Source of the DNA: Microcebus murinus
Taxonomy: Eukaryota > Chordata > Mammalia > Primates > Cheirogaleidae
Length of the DNA stretch: 64,000 bases
Assembly: GCF_040939455.1 (NCBI RefSeq)
Contig: NC_134120.1
Coordinates: forward strand, 56,311,001-56,375,000
Direction: 5' to 3'
Under the pieces are notes generated by a model that was not told the origin of the DNA, made no database searches, and was given only the letters and a program-made list of their open reading frames with translations. This document shows, piece after piece, positions 1 through 11,461 of this stretch (positions are counted from its first letter, which is position 1; each line of letters starts with the position of its first letter). The position numbers were made by a program, and so were the translations under genes.

Positions 1-1399
1 TTACAAAGCCATGCCCACCTCGCATCACTTTGACCTAGACTAATAAATGACTGTGATTTGGAAATATTTATAATTATAAGCTTAGAAAATATGCACAAAA
101 AGGTGAGCTTTCTGATTGAAACCAAAATATGTTTGGCACAGATTTTTTTGTTTTTCTGGAATAAAAGAAAAACTTGAGCCTTCTTCTGTTATGTAGGACC
201 AGCAGAGGGGAGGACATGCTGGAGGTGACTCAGAAGACACATGAACCTGAATTACAATATTTCCTTCCTATGTTACAACGCACTCCTGTAATGAAGTCCT
301 AAAATAAACTCCTGATAGCCCCACAGAGGGAAAATGTGATTGCTTGCAAGATGAACATGATACTTTATCACAAATTCACCACATGAACTGTGACGGTGTG
401 TATTTATTCTGGGGGGTGCATATCACGGGAAGGTCTACCACGATCCCAGCAAGCGCTACTGCGAGGAGGGCATGCAAAGCAGGTCACACAATGTGCAAAA
501 GATGAATCTTTGCTTTCTTATTCTTGGAGGAAGCTTTGAAGCTTTAGCTGACTTAGTTACTTTTTTTCTTTTAGATGTGATCACTTTAAAATAATCTGCT
601 GGCAAGCATATTGATGAATAAACTTCAAAGAAAGATATAGCCATGAAAGGATCAATATCTCTTACAATGACTTTGAAGAACCAGATAGCTTTATTTAAGA
701 TATAATTGGAATTCCCTTTAAGATAAACAACAGGTTAAACTTGATGAAAAAAAAAAATGAAGCCCTAGTTAACAGCACTGCTGACACTTAGTCTTTGCAA
801 CTGAAAATGCACAAGAACCCCAAAGATCAATATCATCAATATCTGTTCTATATTTTAAGACACTTGATGCAATGCAAAGAATACTGTCTGCCCTTAAATG
901 AGAAGACATGAAATGGATGGGAAAAGCAAGATAGCATGGTAAGATAATATCTAAAAATCAGAATGATCACCAAATACCCTCAATGGACCCATAGCATAAA
1001 TACAGAAAAGGAACATACCACTTGATATACGCCTTACTAACATTTTTATTTATGCCTCTATCTAGAAGCATAAACACTTTAGGGAGGCATTGTTATATGG
1101 ACTTTATACTATCTGGCCTTATTCAAAATAGTCATGAAATAAGAATAGTTAATAATACATGCTGCTTAAGATTATGTCCCCAGAGCTACAAGGAAAGAAA
1201 AATAAAGCACAAAACAAAAGAGATGTATAATTCAGGAATTCCATGTGGTGTGGTATAAAAAGCCTACTCTTTGGAAACAAGCAAACCTGGAACTGAATGC
1301 AAGTCAATACAAGTGTCTATGACTGTATGGGTAGCCTACTTGGTTCTTTGGTTTATTTTATTTCATTTTTTTAACCTCTGAGATGGTGACCACGGTCTA
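1..1399. other. Unassigned sequence, no gene recognised
   Basis: AT-rich sequence without a recognisable repeat or gene. A small CpG-containing, coding-like patch lies at about 411-475 (see findings). The short open frames in this stretch have no domain, no codon bias that I can see and no recognisable splice context. Confidence 0.5.
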
Positions 1400-1598
1400 C
1401 AGTGTGGGACGGTCAACAAATGATGGCCAGCTGCCTGTCTTTGTGAATAAAGTTTCACTGGCATACAGCCACAGCCACTGTCTATGGCTGCTTTATGCTT
1501 TCACAGCAAAACTGAGAAGCCGTAATAGAAACTGCATGGCCTGCAAAGGCTAAAATGTTTATTATTTGTACCTTTATAGTAAAATTTGCCAATTCCTG
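1400..1598 (+). mobile_element. Old non-autonomous hAT-like DNA transposon
   Basis: The interior, with GTGAATAAAGTTTCACTGG, CTATGGCTGCTTTATGC and GCAAAGGCTAAAATGTTTAT followed by TTTGCCAATTCCTG, matches my memory of a common hAT-group MITE of placental mammals that ends in 'TTTGCCGACCCCTG'. The exact family name was not resolved. The hexamer GGTCTA flanks both sides (1,394-1,399 and 1,598-1,603), which could be the remains of an 8-bp target duplication, so the end points are uncertain by several bases. Confidence 0.6.
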
Positions 1599-1868
1599 GT
1601 CTATGGTGTTATTGTATGGAATAGAAATGATTTAACGCAGTGTTTGTCACATGGTGGCTGTTTGTATTAAATCATTATCCAAGTAAGAAAAAGGTTAAAG
1701 CCCTTTAAGCTAGGAATAAAATGTAGCTTCAATTGCCAAATCCTGTTGATCAATGATTTCTTAAATATCTTAGAAGCTCTTACCCAAACTGCTACATTTA
1801 GGCAACATCAAACTGTTCTTTACAGAAAACAATGGACCAAGATAAATTCAAATTAAAAAGACACTGAG

Positions 1869-2235
1869 TACTATTCAGCTATAAGAAACAATGGTTATAT
1901 AGCATCTCTTGTATTTTCCTGGATAGAGCTGGAACCCATTCTACTAAGTGAAGTATCCCAAGAATGGAAAAATAAGCACCACATGTACTCACCATCAAAT
2001 TGGTTTCGTTGATCAACACCTAAGTGGACACATAGGAATAACATTTATCGGGCATCAGGCAGATGGGAGGTGGGAGGAGGGGATGGGTATATTCATACAT
2101 AATGAGTGTGATGTGCACCATCTGGGGGATGGACACATTGAAGCTCTGAGTCCGGGCTGGGGGGGAAGGAGGGGGTAAGGCAATACACATAACCTAAACA
2201 TTTGTACCCCCATAATATACTGAAAGAAAAAAAAA
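1869..2235 (+). mobile_element. Young 5'-truncated L1 stub (ORF2 end + 3' UTR)
   Basis: It begins at TACTATTCAGCTATAAGAAA, the far end of ORF2, and closely matches the full-length copy at about 42,315-42,660, including the G-rich 3' UTR and the ending CCCCATAATATACTGAAAG plus poly(A). The flanks carry a near-identical duplication: AAAAAGACACTGAG (1,855-1,868) and AAAAAGGACACTGAG (2,231-2,245), differing by one G. The left junction is AATT|AAAAAG, a good L1 endonuclease site. The host sequence is itself an older L1, rejoined across the insertion. Confidence 0.9.
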
Positions 2236-2600
2236 GGACACTGAGATACCATTTCTTACCTATCAGACTGGCAAAAATCCTGAATTTGACAGCATACTTT
2301 GGGGCTTTAGGGAAAGTTACTTTCATTCACTGCTGTTAGAAGTGAAAATTGTTGCAACTCTATGGATAAAAATTGGGGAATATCTGGCAAAATTCCATAT
2401 GAACTTATTCTTTGATTTTACTTGAGAATCTATCCCTAAGATATTTGGCAACAATACATGGGTGTGCAAGGTTATTTGTTACAACCTTTTTTTGTTTTGT
2501 TTTGTAAGAGCAAAAGACAGGAACAGCCTCAGTGTCCACCAATTGGGTGTTGGCTGAGTGGACTGTGTTGCACCAACCAGAGAAGGAGGTGCTAAAACAA

Positions 2601-3124
2601 GTGGCACTGGGGGCAGAGGAGGTAGGGGACCTGGTTTAGAACCTTGTAAACATATTAACTAGATCCCTGGGCAAACAAGTTAATGACTTTTTACTATGAA
2701 GAGTCCTCATCAGTGGAATGCTTCAAGCAGGACATCCTGATTTAAGATTTCTATGGTAAAACAAATCTCCAATCCATTGACTGAGGAGGCATGACTCCCT
2801 GGGGAATGTCGCAGGAGCTATTTACATTTCCTGGGTATAAAACTGGGAATGCTAACAGTTAAATGCTCTCTGCTATGTGAGGGATCCCCAGATCTCATTA
2901 GAAACCCCATCTATCACTCTCTATCACTGTCACTATTGAGACAGCCTGGATCTGCTGTGAAAATGAAAGATCTGGGATCCACGTGGGATATGCTGGGTCT
3001 CTCCATGCATTTCCTACCCCTACATCACTTGTATCCTTGAAATTATTAGCAAAGCCTGATGCTGGATAAGATTCCTGACTTGTATGTCTGAGTTGACCCT
3101 TCTTACCCTTTGTGTTAGCTCAGT
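2601..3124. other. Unresolved ~520-bp insertion within the old L1ME
   Basis: This block separates two collinear pieces of the older L1 and is not L1-like in my reading. It is less AT-rich than its surroundings and contains TATAAAACTGGG at about 2,835. It may be an old LTR or another transposon, but clean TG...CA ends and a duplication could not be fixed by eye. Confidence 0.3.
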
Positions 3125-3425
3125 CAACCAAAGGGATGCCACGCACAGGTTAATAGAGTGAAGAACATCTATTGATGTGGAATGATTCCCGGGATATACA
3201 TCCTCTTAGTGGAAAATTCAAAGTGCAGAAGAAGGTGTATAATAAGCCACTCTTCACGCAAGGGCAGAGTGAGGCCACAGATAGACATGAGTAGTAGCTT
3301 ACATATTCAAGAATAAACATCAGGAGGTTAAACCAAGTTAATAAACATGATTGTGATAGAAGAAAGGAAGGCCAGGGTACAAGTGAAGGGGACAAAACTA
3401 ACATTTCCCTGAAAAAAGTCATAGA

Positions 3426-4359
3426 AATGTATGTTCAAAAATAAAGTTAAATCAAAAGATAAAATCTGTTAAAATTAAGATTCTGACACAAATCAAATGA
3501 TATATAAAACTTGGGATATGATCACACAGAGAAAGAAACTTTTAAACACTTTCAGTTTTAGTTTTTTGATTACACCTCCTTCATGGAATATTAAATTAGG
3601 ATGAGTACAAATTGTAAAAACTTCACCCACTCATCTTATTGGGGATAATATTATTATAGAATTATCTCGAAAATGTTATATATATTAAAATGAAAACAAT
3701 ATTTTGATAAAAGCCAAGATTTTCAGTGAAAAAGAAAAGAGAAATAAATATAAGAAAAGTTAAAAACTTCTGAATTCAAATTATTATATGAATTCAGGAT
3801 GTCTTTTACAAAAATATGTTTCCTAGCTCCGTCTATTGAAAAGGCCCAGAATGGATGGGCATTCTTAGTGCTAAGATTGTGGTTTAAAAACACTCTTTAC
3901 AAAAGAAAGCAGAGCTCCTTTCTAGACAGGCTGACCAGGCTCGACTCTAGACGAGCCTAGTATGTCCAGTTGTGCCAGAAACATGGAAACTGTAAAGACC
4001 GTGGGTCTGTGCCAAAAGGATGAGAAGTCAACAAGACATTCTTCCCAAAGGCTGAAAGTGGAATCATTTTTGAATTTACATAAAATAGAGGGTTAGAATA
4101 ACAAGTTAAACCACACAGACAAATCCAAAATGAGAGACATTATACAAGACAAATGACCTGGTTTCTTCAGAAGTCAATGATGTGAAGAAAAACACAATGA
4201 AACCAGAGGGGTTTGGGGTACTGATCTAAATAAAGAAGCTTAAGAGATGTAATAATGAGATAGAATGTGTGGCTTTAGTAGCATGCTAATTCAAACTGAT
4301 AAAAAGTGACATTTCTTAGATGATTGGGAAATTTAAATATTGACTGGCTATTAAATGAT
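3426..4359. other. Unassigned AT-rich sequence
   Basis: No gene or clear repeat was recognised. A perfect 7-bp inverted repeat, AGGCTCG / CGAGCCT, with an 8-nt loop lies at 3,937-3,958. Confidence 0.4.
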
Positions 4360-4615
4360 GCTAAGGACTTACTGTGATTTGTTTTAGGTATGATTATGGT
4401 TCTGGAAGAAAATGCCCATTTTTTTTCAGAGATATATGCATCATTTTAAAGAAAATCCCAGACATCATGTCATTTTGTCCCTCTTTAAAATATTTCTTAA
4501 AAAAATAGATAAAACAAGTATGGCAAAGTCTTATTGAATCTGGGTAGTAGATACATCACATTCATTTTGCTATTCTCTCTACTTTTGTATATGCTTGAAA
4601 TTTTTCATAGTATGA
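4360..4615 (+). mobile_element. Old L1M 3' UTR fragment
   Basis: The phrases GATTATGGTTCTGGAAGAAA, ATCCCAGACATCATGTCATT, GATAAAACAAGTATGGCAAA and the ending TGCTTGAAATTTTTCATAGT follow the order of an ancient mammalian L1 3' UTR (L1M group) in sense orientation. It may be the terminal part of the L1ME at 1,800-3,425, as orientation and order agree. Confidence 0.65.
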
Positions 4616-5071
4616 AAGAAGACTCAAGAGAAAGATTCTTTGGGAAAAGATTTCCCACTGGAATGAAGCTTCACATGACTTTCCATTCTTTGTTTTAAGT
4701 TGGCCTGTGGGATCTGACCGTCCCAAGCCAATCTCCCCCATTACTCTGAGAATTATGAGCCCTTACTGTGCAACCCAAAGTGGTGGTGCTGATGTGAGTG
4801 GCAGTGTAGGTAGAGAAATAAATAAATCTCTGAATCAATTAACACATGGCAAAGGAATTGCTACTACAGTGATCTGGTGATACATTATTCTCTATTGCTA
4901 CTGGAGAAACAATGCATTTTAAACTGTTTTATCCTTTCTTTTATATGCTCTAAGTGCTCTGTCAGCTTGATCGATACACAGAAAAAACACATTTTCAATA
5001 TGATGAAAGAAACTGGTCAAATCTAATTTAAGGTAAAACAAAATTAAAATTACTTTTTCCTCTTTCAATAG

Positions 5072-5148
5072 CTGAAAGTTCAACATCAGACGCTAAACGC
5101 CAATGGTAGAGAGCTGTCTGAAATGCTGCCATTCAATTCCAAGGGCAA
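5072..5148 (+). other. Candidate internal coding exon (unidentified gene)
   Basis: A strong polypyrimidine tract, TTACTTTTTCCTCTTTCAATAG, ends in AG at 5,070-5,071. The 77-nt segment that follows runs straight into a good donor, CAA|GTGAGT, at 5,149. Only one of the three frames is open. It gives 25 codons beginning LKVQHQTLNANGREL and leaves two bases of a split codon. I do not recognise the peptide. The next candidate (5,702-5,798) supplies the single base needed to keep this frame. A chance splice-like arrangement in intronic DNA remains quite possible. Confidence 0.3.
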
Positions 5149-5439
5149 GTGAGTAGATACTGTATTGACCCCACCTGCACATTTTCTGATATTATAGTGT
5201 ATCCTTTTTTTTCTCTGTTGGGGAGACGCTGGTGTAGAAATGCTTTTAGCTAAGAATGACATGATCTCATCTTTTTACTTAAGGCTAAAAAGATCTAACT
5301 ATTTTAATAATTGGGAAGGTCGATATAAATTTCACTGCACTAAAACTTTAGAATTGAATATGACATATGAAGTGATGATTCTCTAATTACATAACTTACC
5401 TTTTATTCTGTTTCATGGGTCAAGAAGCATTTTTACATA

Positions 5440-5590
5440 CATTGCCCATTGCATCTTTATTTTCAGTCTGTGCAGGCAAGGCTTTATAAAGCTCTACTTT
5501 ACAAAGAAATTGAGGCTCAGAGGGGTGAGATGATGACTTGCTCAAGATCACACAGTTATTGAAGGAGTAGTGGCAATACTGCTGATCTAT
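5440..5590 (+). repeat. MIR SINE fragment
   Basis: The stretch AAGAAATTGAGGCTCAGAGG followed by TTGCTCAAGATCACACAGTTA corresponds to the conserved core and 3' half of a mammalian-wide MIR element in sense orientation. Divergence is high, as expected for MIR. Confidence 0.7.
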
Positions 5591-5701
5591 AATCAATAAA
5601 TTACTCAGAATAAAATGGGACAACATTAGCTAAAATGGAGATGTGCAAGTCCTACTTACCTTTCAAAGCCGATCTGCCGAAATGTCTTTTCCCATATTGA
5701 G

Positions 5702-5798
5702 CCTGCAACAGAAGGGAGAGATGCGGTCGGTGCACATCCAGGACTCAGATAATTTCGTCTTGCATTTGAACACATATGCTGGATATTTGGCTTTACAT
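5702..5798 (+). other. Candidate second coding exon, in frame with 5,072-5,148
   Basis: The acceptor-like TGTCTTTTCCCATATTGAG ends at 5,701, and a good donor CAT|GTAAGT follows at 5,799. The 97-nt interval is open in the frame set by the preceding candidate: one base completes the split codon, then 32 codons follow, including GEMRSVHIQDSDNFVLHLN, ending on a codon boundary. The implied intron is 553 nt and contains a MIR. The protein is not recognised, and I found no convincing third exon. Confidence 0.28.
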
Positions 5799-7215
5799 GT
5801 AAGTGGGATGACTTGGTTTTCCCTTAAATGCATTACCCCCATCTCCAGCCTCCAGATGGCCTTTTTAGAGAACAGAGAATTAAAATTCTGCATTTACAAA
5901 AGTTGAGTCCACATAAGGATTTAAGTGCATATACCCTGCAATGTGACAAAGCCCTCTACCCCCAATTCCCTCTGGTAAAGCAGTAGGCCACTCTATTCAT
6001 TCTCTGAAAATCTGTGTCCAGTTGAGAATGTTATGAATAAAACTCTTCTGTTAAAAGTACTGAAACAGCATATTGTAAGTTATACACCCTGAAGTTCAAC
6101 TTTTACTAATAATGTCACAGAGCAATTTTGAAAACTAGATGACACTCTGAAGTTCCAACTCATTATACACCATGCCTTTATCTCACCAGTGTTGAAGCAG
6201 AGAATTAACATTTTTTTAAAAGAAGAATTGCAAACATTCTATTCCAAGTAACGCAAAGAATAGTATATCCCAATCCACAAGTGAAGAACAACTAGATATA
6301 AAATGACTTTCTACAATTTTTTTCATGTAACAATTCTTCCCTACATTACAGACATAATTTTCTTAGTACTTCATATAAGGAAAAGTACTAATTTTTATCA
6401 AAGAGCATTTTAATAAAAATTCTGCATTTACCAAAGTTAAGGGATTGTGCTAACCCATAGTTCTTTTACATTTTCCTGATACTTAGTCAGTGGCAAAAAT
6501 ATTTTGATCTTAGTAACTATTGCAAGTAAATACCTACCTAGCCCTAAATTCATAAGTTGTGGTGTGCACTAGTTGCTTGATAGCACAGCAGATAGTTACT
6601 CATAATTACTGCCTTTCTGTAAAAGTTAATTCAACAGGAAGTGGTATGTTCAGCACTGAGCTTCCAGAGGCAGCTAGAAAGATTCTTTTCCTAAAATCAA
6701 AATAAACTCAGAGATGCTTAGGTTTCTTTCTTGAGAATTTCACCTCAAATGCTTTATTTTCAGGCGGTCACTATCAGGCATTAGATATACTTGCTGGAAA
6801 GGTAGGCAGTTATACAGGAATGGGAGGCCCCAGGGCCAAATCTCTGGCTCTCTTAGAGGACTGAACTAGTCCCAAGAGAACATGAAGATGATGTTTCACC
6901 AGGAGATTTGGGTTCATAATAGTTCATCACAGTGGATTGTTTTAAATAATTTCTATAAATAATAAAGGACCACATTTCAGATCCGCATTACACACACACA
7001 CATTTAAAGCAGTTCAGGCTTATCTTCTGAAGGAAGTCACTCTTATCCCGCTGAATTCCAATAAGCTTTGCCGAGTAGGAGTAAAAAACCATGGACTTTT
7101 AGCTAACCAGCCCAGGAATTTCTCTTGGCCCCTGGCCCAGGGCAGTGGGTCCCATGTGGATGTCTTATGTCCTCTGAGTCACATGCAAAAACAGTTAAGA
7201 ATCCCTATCTCAGGG
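5799..7215. other. Unassigned sequence
   Basis: AT-rich, with no recognisable gene. Very old repeat remains may be present but cannot be named by eye. Confidence 0.4.
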
Positions 7216-7345
7216 ATTTTTTTCTTTAATTATTATTATTTTCAACTGACACATAATAACTACGTATCTTTATGGGGCACAGTGTGATATTTTGGTACAT
7301 TTACTCAATGTGTAATTCTTTGAAGACGATTATCCTACCTCTGAA
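7216..7345 (-). mobile_element. Old L1 3' UTR fragment, antisense
   Basis: TTTTCAACTGACACATAATAAC, then TTATGGGGCACAGTGTGATATTTTGGTACAT and TCAATGTGTAATTC, is the antisense of a primate/mammalian L1 3' UTR of the L1MA/L1PB kind. It is truncated on both sides. Confidence 0.65.
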
Positions 7346-8457
7346 ATCCTGGCAATTAAGACGCTGGCAAAGAATGCATGACCTGTCAGGTGGAAGCCAA
7401 GGCCGCTAGCAATTGCCTGGCCCAAACTAAGAAGGAGGAGAGATTAAGAGTCTCCTGCTGAAGTAAGAACCAGATGGTCAGACACAGACCAAGTGGGAGG
7501 GTCCTCAGGGGATAAGGGAAGGGTTGGGTGGGGAGTGGCTGAGATGTTACTCTGAACTTCTCTTGTTTCCACTGAGCAAAGAACCTTTTAAATGTTTCTA
7601 CATTTCCATTGTTTTCCCAGATCTTCTCAGTATATTCCTTCTTTCATTTTATTTTTAAGAACATTCTTTTCTTAACAGATTCAATTTACTAACAAGGTAA
7701 AATTGTAAAAATAAGTGATTTTGCTATACTATACTATCTGGATTTTTGAACAGAGAGCTTTAATTAAGATATAGGTTCCATCTTCCTATTTCTGAGAAAT
7801 GTAAACTTATTCAAACAGGCAGAACAAATTAAAAGCTTTTGGTATAAGACTTTCAGTACTCCTTAGAATAAACAATATTAATCCACTCAGCCAAGCACAA
7901 CAGCAATAGTAGAACAACTTCTTTCTATTTCCTAGACACAAACTTTATTAATAATTTGAGTATCTTACATACTACAGGTTCATCATTTTTTTGCTGTTTA
8001 TACTTTCCTAATCATCTTCAAATGCTACATATGGAACTGTATATATTAAAATATTGTTTCTGCCCTCAAATTCCACATACCCTAGAGGTTTGGATTTTTA
8101 TTTCTTTTGTGAGCACTTAGTCATGATGAAATAAGAAACACACAATAAATAGAACAGACATATTCAGATCCTTTGGCACTGAGAATATTTTTGGCAGCCC
8201 ATTATTCAGTTGCTGGGGAATTCTTTTAAAGCCATTAACCATGTTTTACATGGTAAGGTAATATTATTCTCTTTTGCCAAAGCAGTCTAACCTGGAGAAA
8301 AAAGTAGAGAAAACAAAAGTAGTTGGCAGACTTCCTTGATTCCACACTTTTAAAATGAGATTTATAATATAGAGAAGTCTGAAACATTTTTAGATTTTTC
8401 AGAAAAAAACAAACAATAGCAAAAACAACAAAAAGGAAAATCTACAGCATGGATATA
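7346..8457. other. Unassigned sequence
   Basis: No gene, RNA gene or clear repeat was recognised in this AT-rich stretch. Confidence 0.4.
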
Positions 8458-8746
8458 CAGTTGTCCCTCGGCATCTGTGAGGCATTGGTTCCAGCACCCC
8501 AAATCTGCAGATACTCAAGCCCCTTACATGAAATGGCGTATTATTTGCATATAACTTACATACTTTCTCTCATACTTTAAATCATCTTATAATATCCAAT
8601 ATACTGTAAATGTTATGTACATAACCGCTATTCTATATTTTATTATTCTTTTAAAAATTATTATATTGTTATCTTTTTCAAATAGTTTCAGTCTGAGGTT
8701 AGTTGAATATGAGGGTATAGAACCTGCAGGTGTGGAGGGCCAATTG
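8458..8746 (+). mobile_element. Tigger-type (TcMar) MITE, MER2-like
   Basis: The left end CAGTTGTCCCTCGGCATCTG follows a TA dinucleotide, and the right end GTGGAGGGCCAATTG is its diverged inverted complement. The interior (AAATGGCGTATTATTTGCATATAAC, TCAAATAGTTTCAGTCTGAGGTTAGTTGAAT) matches primate-era non-autonomous Tigger elements of the MER2 group. The right-hand TA has mutated. Family assignment is from memory. Confidence 0.8.
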
Positions 8747-9814
8747 TCATTCACAAGATGGATGTTTTTCCTTTCTAAACTTAGATGAATCAGTAAGAAA
8801 TAATCAATTATGATTTTTCACTTTTAAAAACCATCCTTTATACCACCAGTACCTGGTCAACAGAATTGAAACGTAGAGTGTGAGATGGCAGAGCCTAGGG
8901 CAGTAAACAAGCCCTGGACTAAATGCCTTTCAGCCTGCCAAGCACACTAGTGTCTGGTCGTGTGTGTCCAGGCTGATAAAGCAGCCTTTAAGAACCTTCT
9001 CCCTGACACTCCAATGACTCCAAGAGGGACCTAGCATATGACATTTTCTCCTGAATGAATAAATGCAATCACTCCTTTACAAGTCAACAAAAGCTCTACT
9101 TATCCATTCTGTTCTTCCTCCCTCTTCCACCCATCTATTACCCATAAACTTCTGTTGGTTCCATTTTCTTCTTTTGATATCTCTGACTTCCTTTCCTTGA
9201 GCTCTGTCTTCAGGGCAACAAATTGCTTCTGGTGGATCTCCCAATTGCCTTACCCCTACCTCCCTGGACACAGAGGTAGAGAGATCTGGCCAGACATCCA
9301 TCCCAGCACCCAATAGTCCTGGCCACAGTGGACCAGGATGGACACAACAATTGGCTGCATCAGGCTAAAATTGAATCTTTGCCTGTATTCTCCACTGAAC
9401 TGGTGAGAAGTTTCTCCCCTTAGCTGTCAGAGAATCAGGAGCAGTGATCCCAGGCCTGCCCAGGGCCATGTTGGCAGCCACACGCAGAAAGCCCGTGTGT
9501 GGGAAGAGGGAAGCAGGGGCCGAGAATGGCGAAGACGACTCCCTGTGGCATCTCTGTCTGTGTCCAGCGTTTCCTAATACCCTCAGCTTTCCTGCCGCCC
9601 CAGTTATAGGAGAACAAAAATCACCTGTGTTACCTCCATAGTGGAGGCTCCAACACATGTGTGTCAAAGAGCACTCAACATGAACAATGAAAATAAAAAC
9701 AATGCCTTTAGCATCCAAATTTTTGGTAGTAATGAAAGCATTTGTAATAATTTCTAGCCATTTTTAACAACATTTTAAATCAACAGAGTGGATGTTTTCC
9801 CTGAAATTAACATA
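8747..9814. other. Unassigned, GC-richer stretch
   Basis: Between about 9,080 and 9,660 the sequence is richer in G+C than its surroundings and holds overlapping open frames on both strands (the longest about 117 codons, minus strand). No domain or splice structure supports coding. It may be an old LTR or transposon that I cannot name. Confidence 0.35.
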
Positions 9815-9990
9815 GCAATAAAAACAGCTCACATTTACTAATCCCTTACCAGGTGCTAACTTCATATATATATTAGCTAATTTAATCCTCCCAAATACTC
9901 TATGAAATCAGTATTATTATTATATATCCTTTTCAGGTGAGAAAACTTAAGTGTTGAGAATCAGAGATTTCAAGGATAATGTCCCTAACC
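9815..9990 (+). repeat. MIR SINE
   Basis: ACAGCTCACATTTACTAATCCCTTACCAGGTGCTAAC, followed by TTAGCTAATTTAATCCTCCC and AGGTGAGAAAACTTAAG, traces the MIR consensus in order, in sense orientation. Confidence 0.85.
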
Positions 9991-11446
9991 TTATTTCAGG
10001 GATAATGTTCTACTCCTTGCTTTGTCATACATAGGGGTTTATATTCTTGCCTTTCCTTTCTACTCCATTTTCCTTTTCTTATTCTCCTTCGTATCATCTG
10101 TCTCCCACCTTTTGCCATCTGGTTATAATATGGAGTTCAAAAACCTTTTTCATTCCACAGTGTTTTATGTGTCTAATTATTAATCTTACGCATGTGGGCA
10201 CCTATAATAGAAGTCATCTAATCTTCTTGCACAAGACCTTTCGTGGAGGACCTACGAATTGTTTCAGGTTAATTTTGTTTAACATTCAGTATGCACAGCA
10301 GGAGTTCAGTCTGTACAAATACCATAGACAAAAGGTAATATAAATATATGTTCTCTATGGATCAGGGAACAAGGGCTGATTATTTTTTATTTCTTCTAAT
10401 TTTTCTGTGATAGTGGTTTAAAACCACAGAGCTTTGCTTGTTACTTGAAACCAGACATCTAAATTCTAGTAACAGCTCTGCCTCTGGTCGTCTATATTTG
10501 CTTATACAAGCTACTCTTGGGTCTTTCTCTTTCCTTAATATGACATTGGGTGTTTTTAACAGGCTCCTTTCAGATTGCGATTTTAGTTTTTCATAAAGGT
10601 CGTCATTGGGAAAGCAAAAATCTCTGTCTTCATATTGTAAATTATTAATAGTTACTTCATCATTGTTTTCTCATTGAATACTTTTATCAATCTTTCTTTC
10701 ATTTCATTGCTCAATTTCAACTACAGGAAAACAAACTTAATTTTTCCCATAAGTTTCACAACGTTATGGTAAAACCAGTGGTCAAGTGAGACATAGATGT
10801 TCCTTTCACTGAACAGTTTTTCACCAAGTTTGTCGCAGCCACCGAGAACCACTTGAACTTAGACCTGCTCCTCTCCTCTTTCAAAATAAGGATGAATAAT
10901 TCATGGAAGTGGTGGGTTTTTGCCAGCATATTTCTATAAACATGGAAGTGTTTTCATATACAGTAGGGGCTGCCAGGCAGCTGAACATGTGGCCTGGCAC
11001 AAAAATTGGTCACCAAACACTAAAATATCAGGAAATAATGCCATTAGTAACTTTTTTTTTTTGCCAGAAGCTTCATTTACATTATTTTTAACTCTTGAAA
11101 GGAAAAAAAAATTCATGCCCAATCAATGAAGCCCAGATTTTACCATGCATTGAGCATCGAACATGTTAAGTATTAACAGAAAAAGATTTTTCTTCTTAAT
11201 TGACCAGTGGCGACATTTTACTTTGCAAATATCAACATGATCTTGTGCTGAATTGTAGCTGAAATCTGTTAAACCCCATAAATGGCTGCTCCAATTAATG
11301 ATATATATCCAGTAATACAGTTTTCCCAGCTAATGAGCAATTTCAGCACTTTGGGTTAAATGCTAAAATCTGCAACATTTTCAAGTCCTACTACTCAGAT
11401 GAGATTTGTCATTAATAGATTGCAAGTAAGTATAAATGACAGAGAT
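9991..11446. other. Mostly unassigned; diverged MIR at about 10,410-10,560
   Basis: A weak MIR-like segment (CAGACATCTAAATTCTAGTAACAGCTCTGCC, then CTTGGGTCTTTCTC) lies near 10,440-10,540, sense. The rest shows no recognisable gene or repeat. Confidence 0.4.
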
Positions 11447-11461
11447 AAGAAAAAACATTCT
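11447..11461. repeat. Target-site duplication, left copy
   Basis: The 15-mer AAGAAAAAACATTCT at 11,447-11,461 recurs exactly at 13,410-13,424 and brackets the rearranged L1 between them. Confidence 0.93.

Larger units (their letters stand above)
1800..3425 (+). mobile_element. Ancient L1 (L1ME-like), in pieces
   Basis: Three collinear pieces of one old L1 ORF2-end/3' region can be read: about 1,800-1,868, 2,238-2,600 and 3,125-3,425. The signature phrases are ACACTGAGATACCATTTCTTACC, split by a younger insertion, then TCAGACTGGCAAAAATCC, and later GTGGAATGATTCCCGGGATAT followed by an AAGTGCAGAAGAAGGTGTATA-like stretch typical of L1ME 3' regions. The reading frame is destroyed throughout. The gap at 1,869-2,237 is a young L1 stub. 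The gap at 2,601-3,124 is foreign or unrecognised sequence. Confidence 0.7.

Noticed and set aside
6765..6801. Possible 38-nt micro-exon between TTTATTTTCAG and GTAGGC
   Set aside because: The frame continuing from the 5,702-5,798 candidate meets a stop inside it.
9365..9718. 117-codon minus frame
   Set aside because: It sits in a GC-richer stretch with overlapping frames on both strands. No domain and no splice context.
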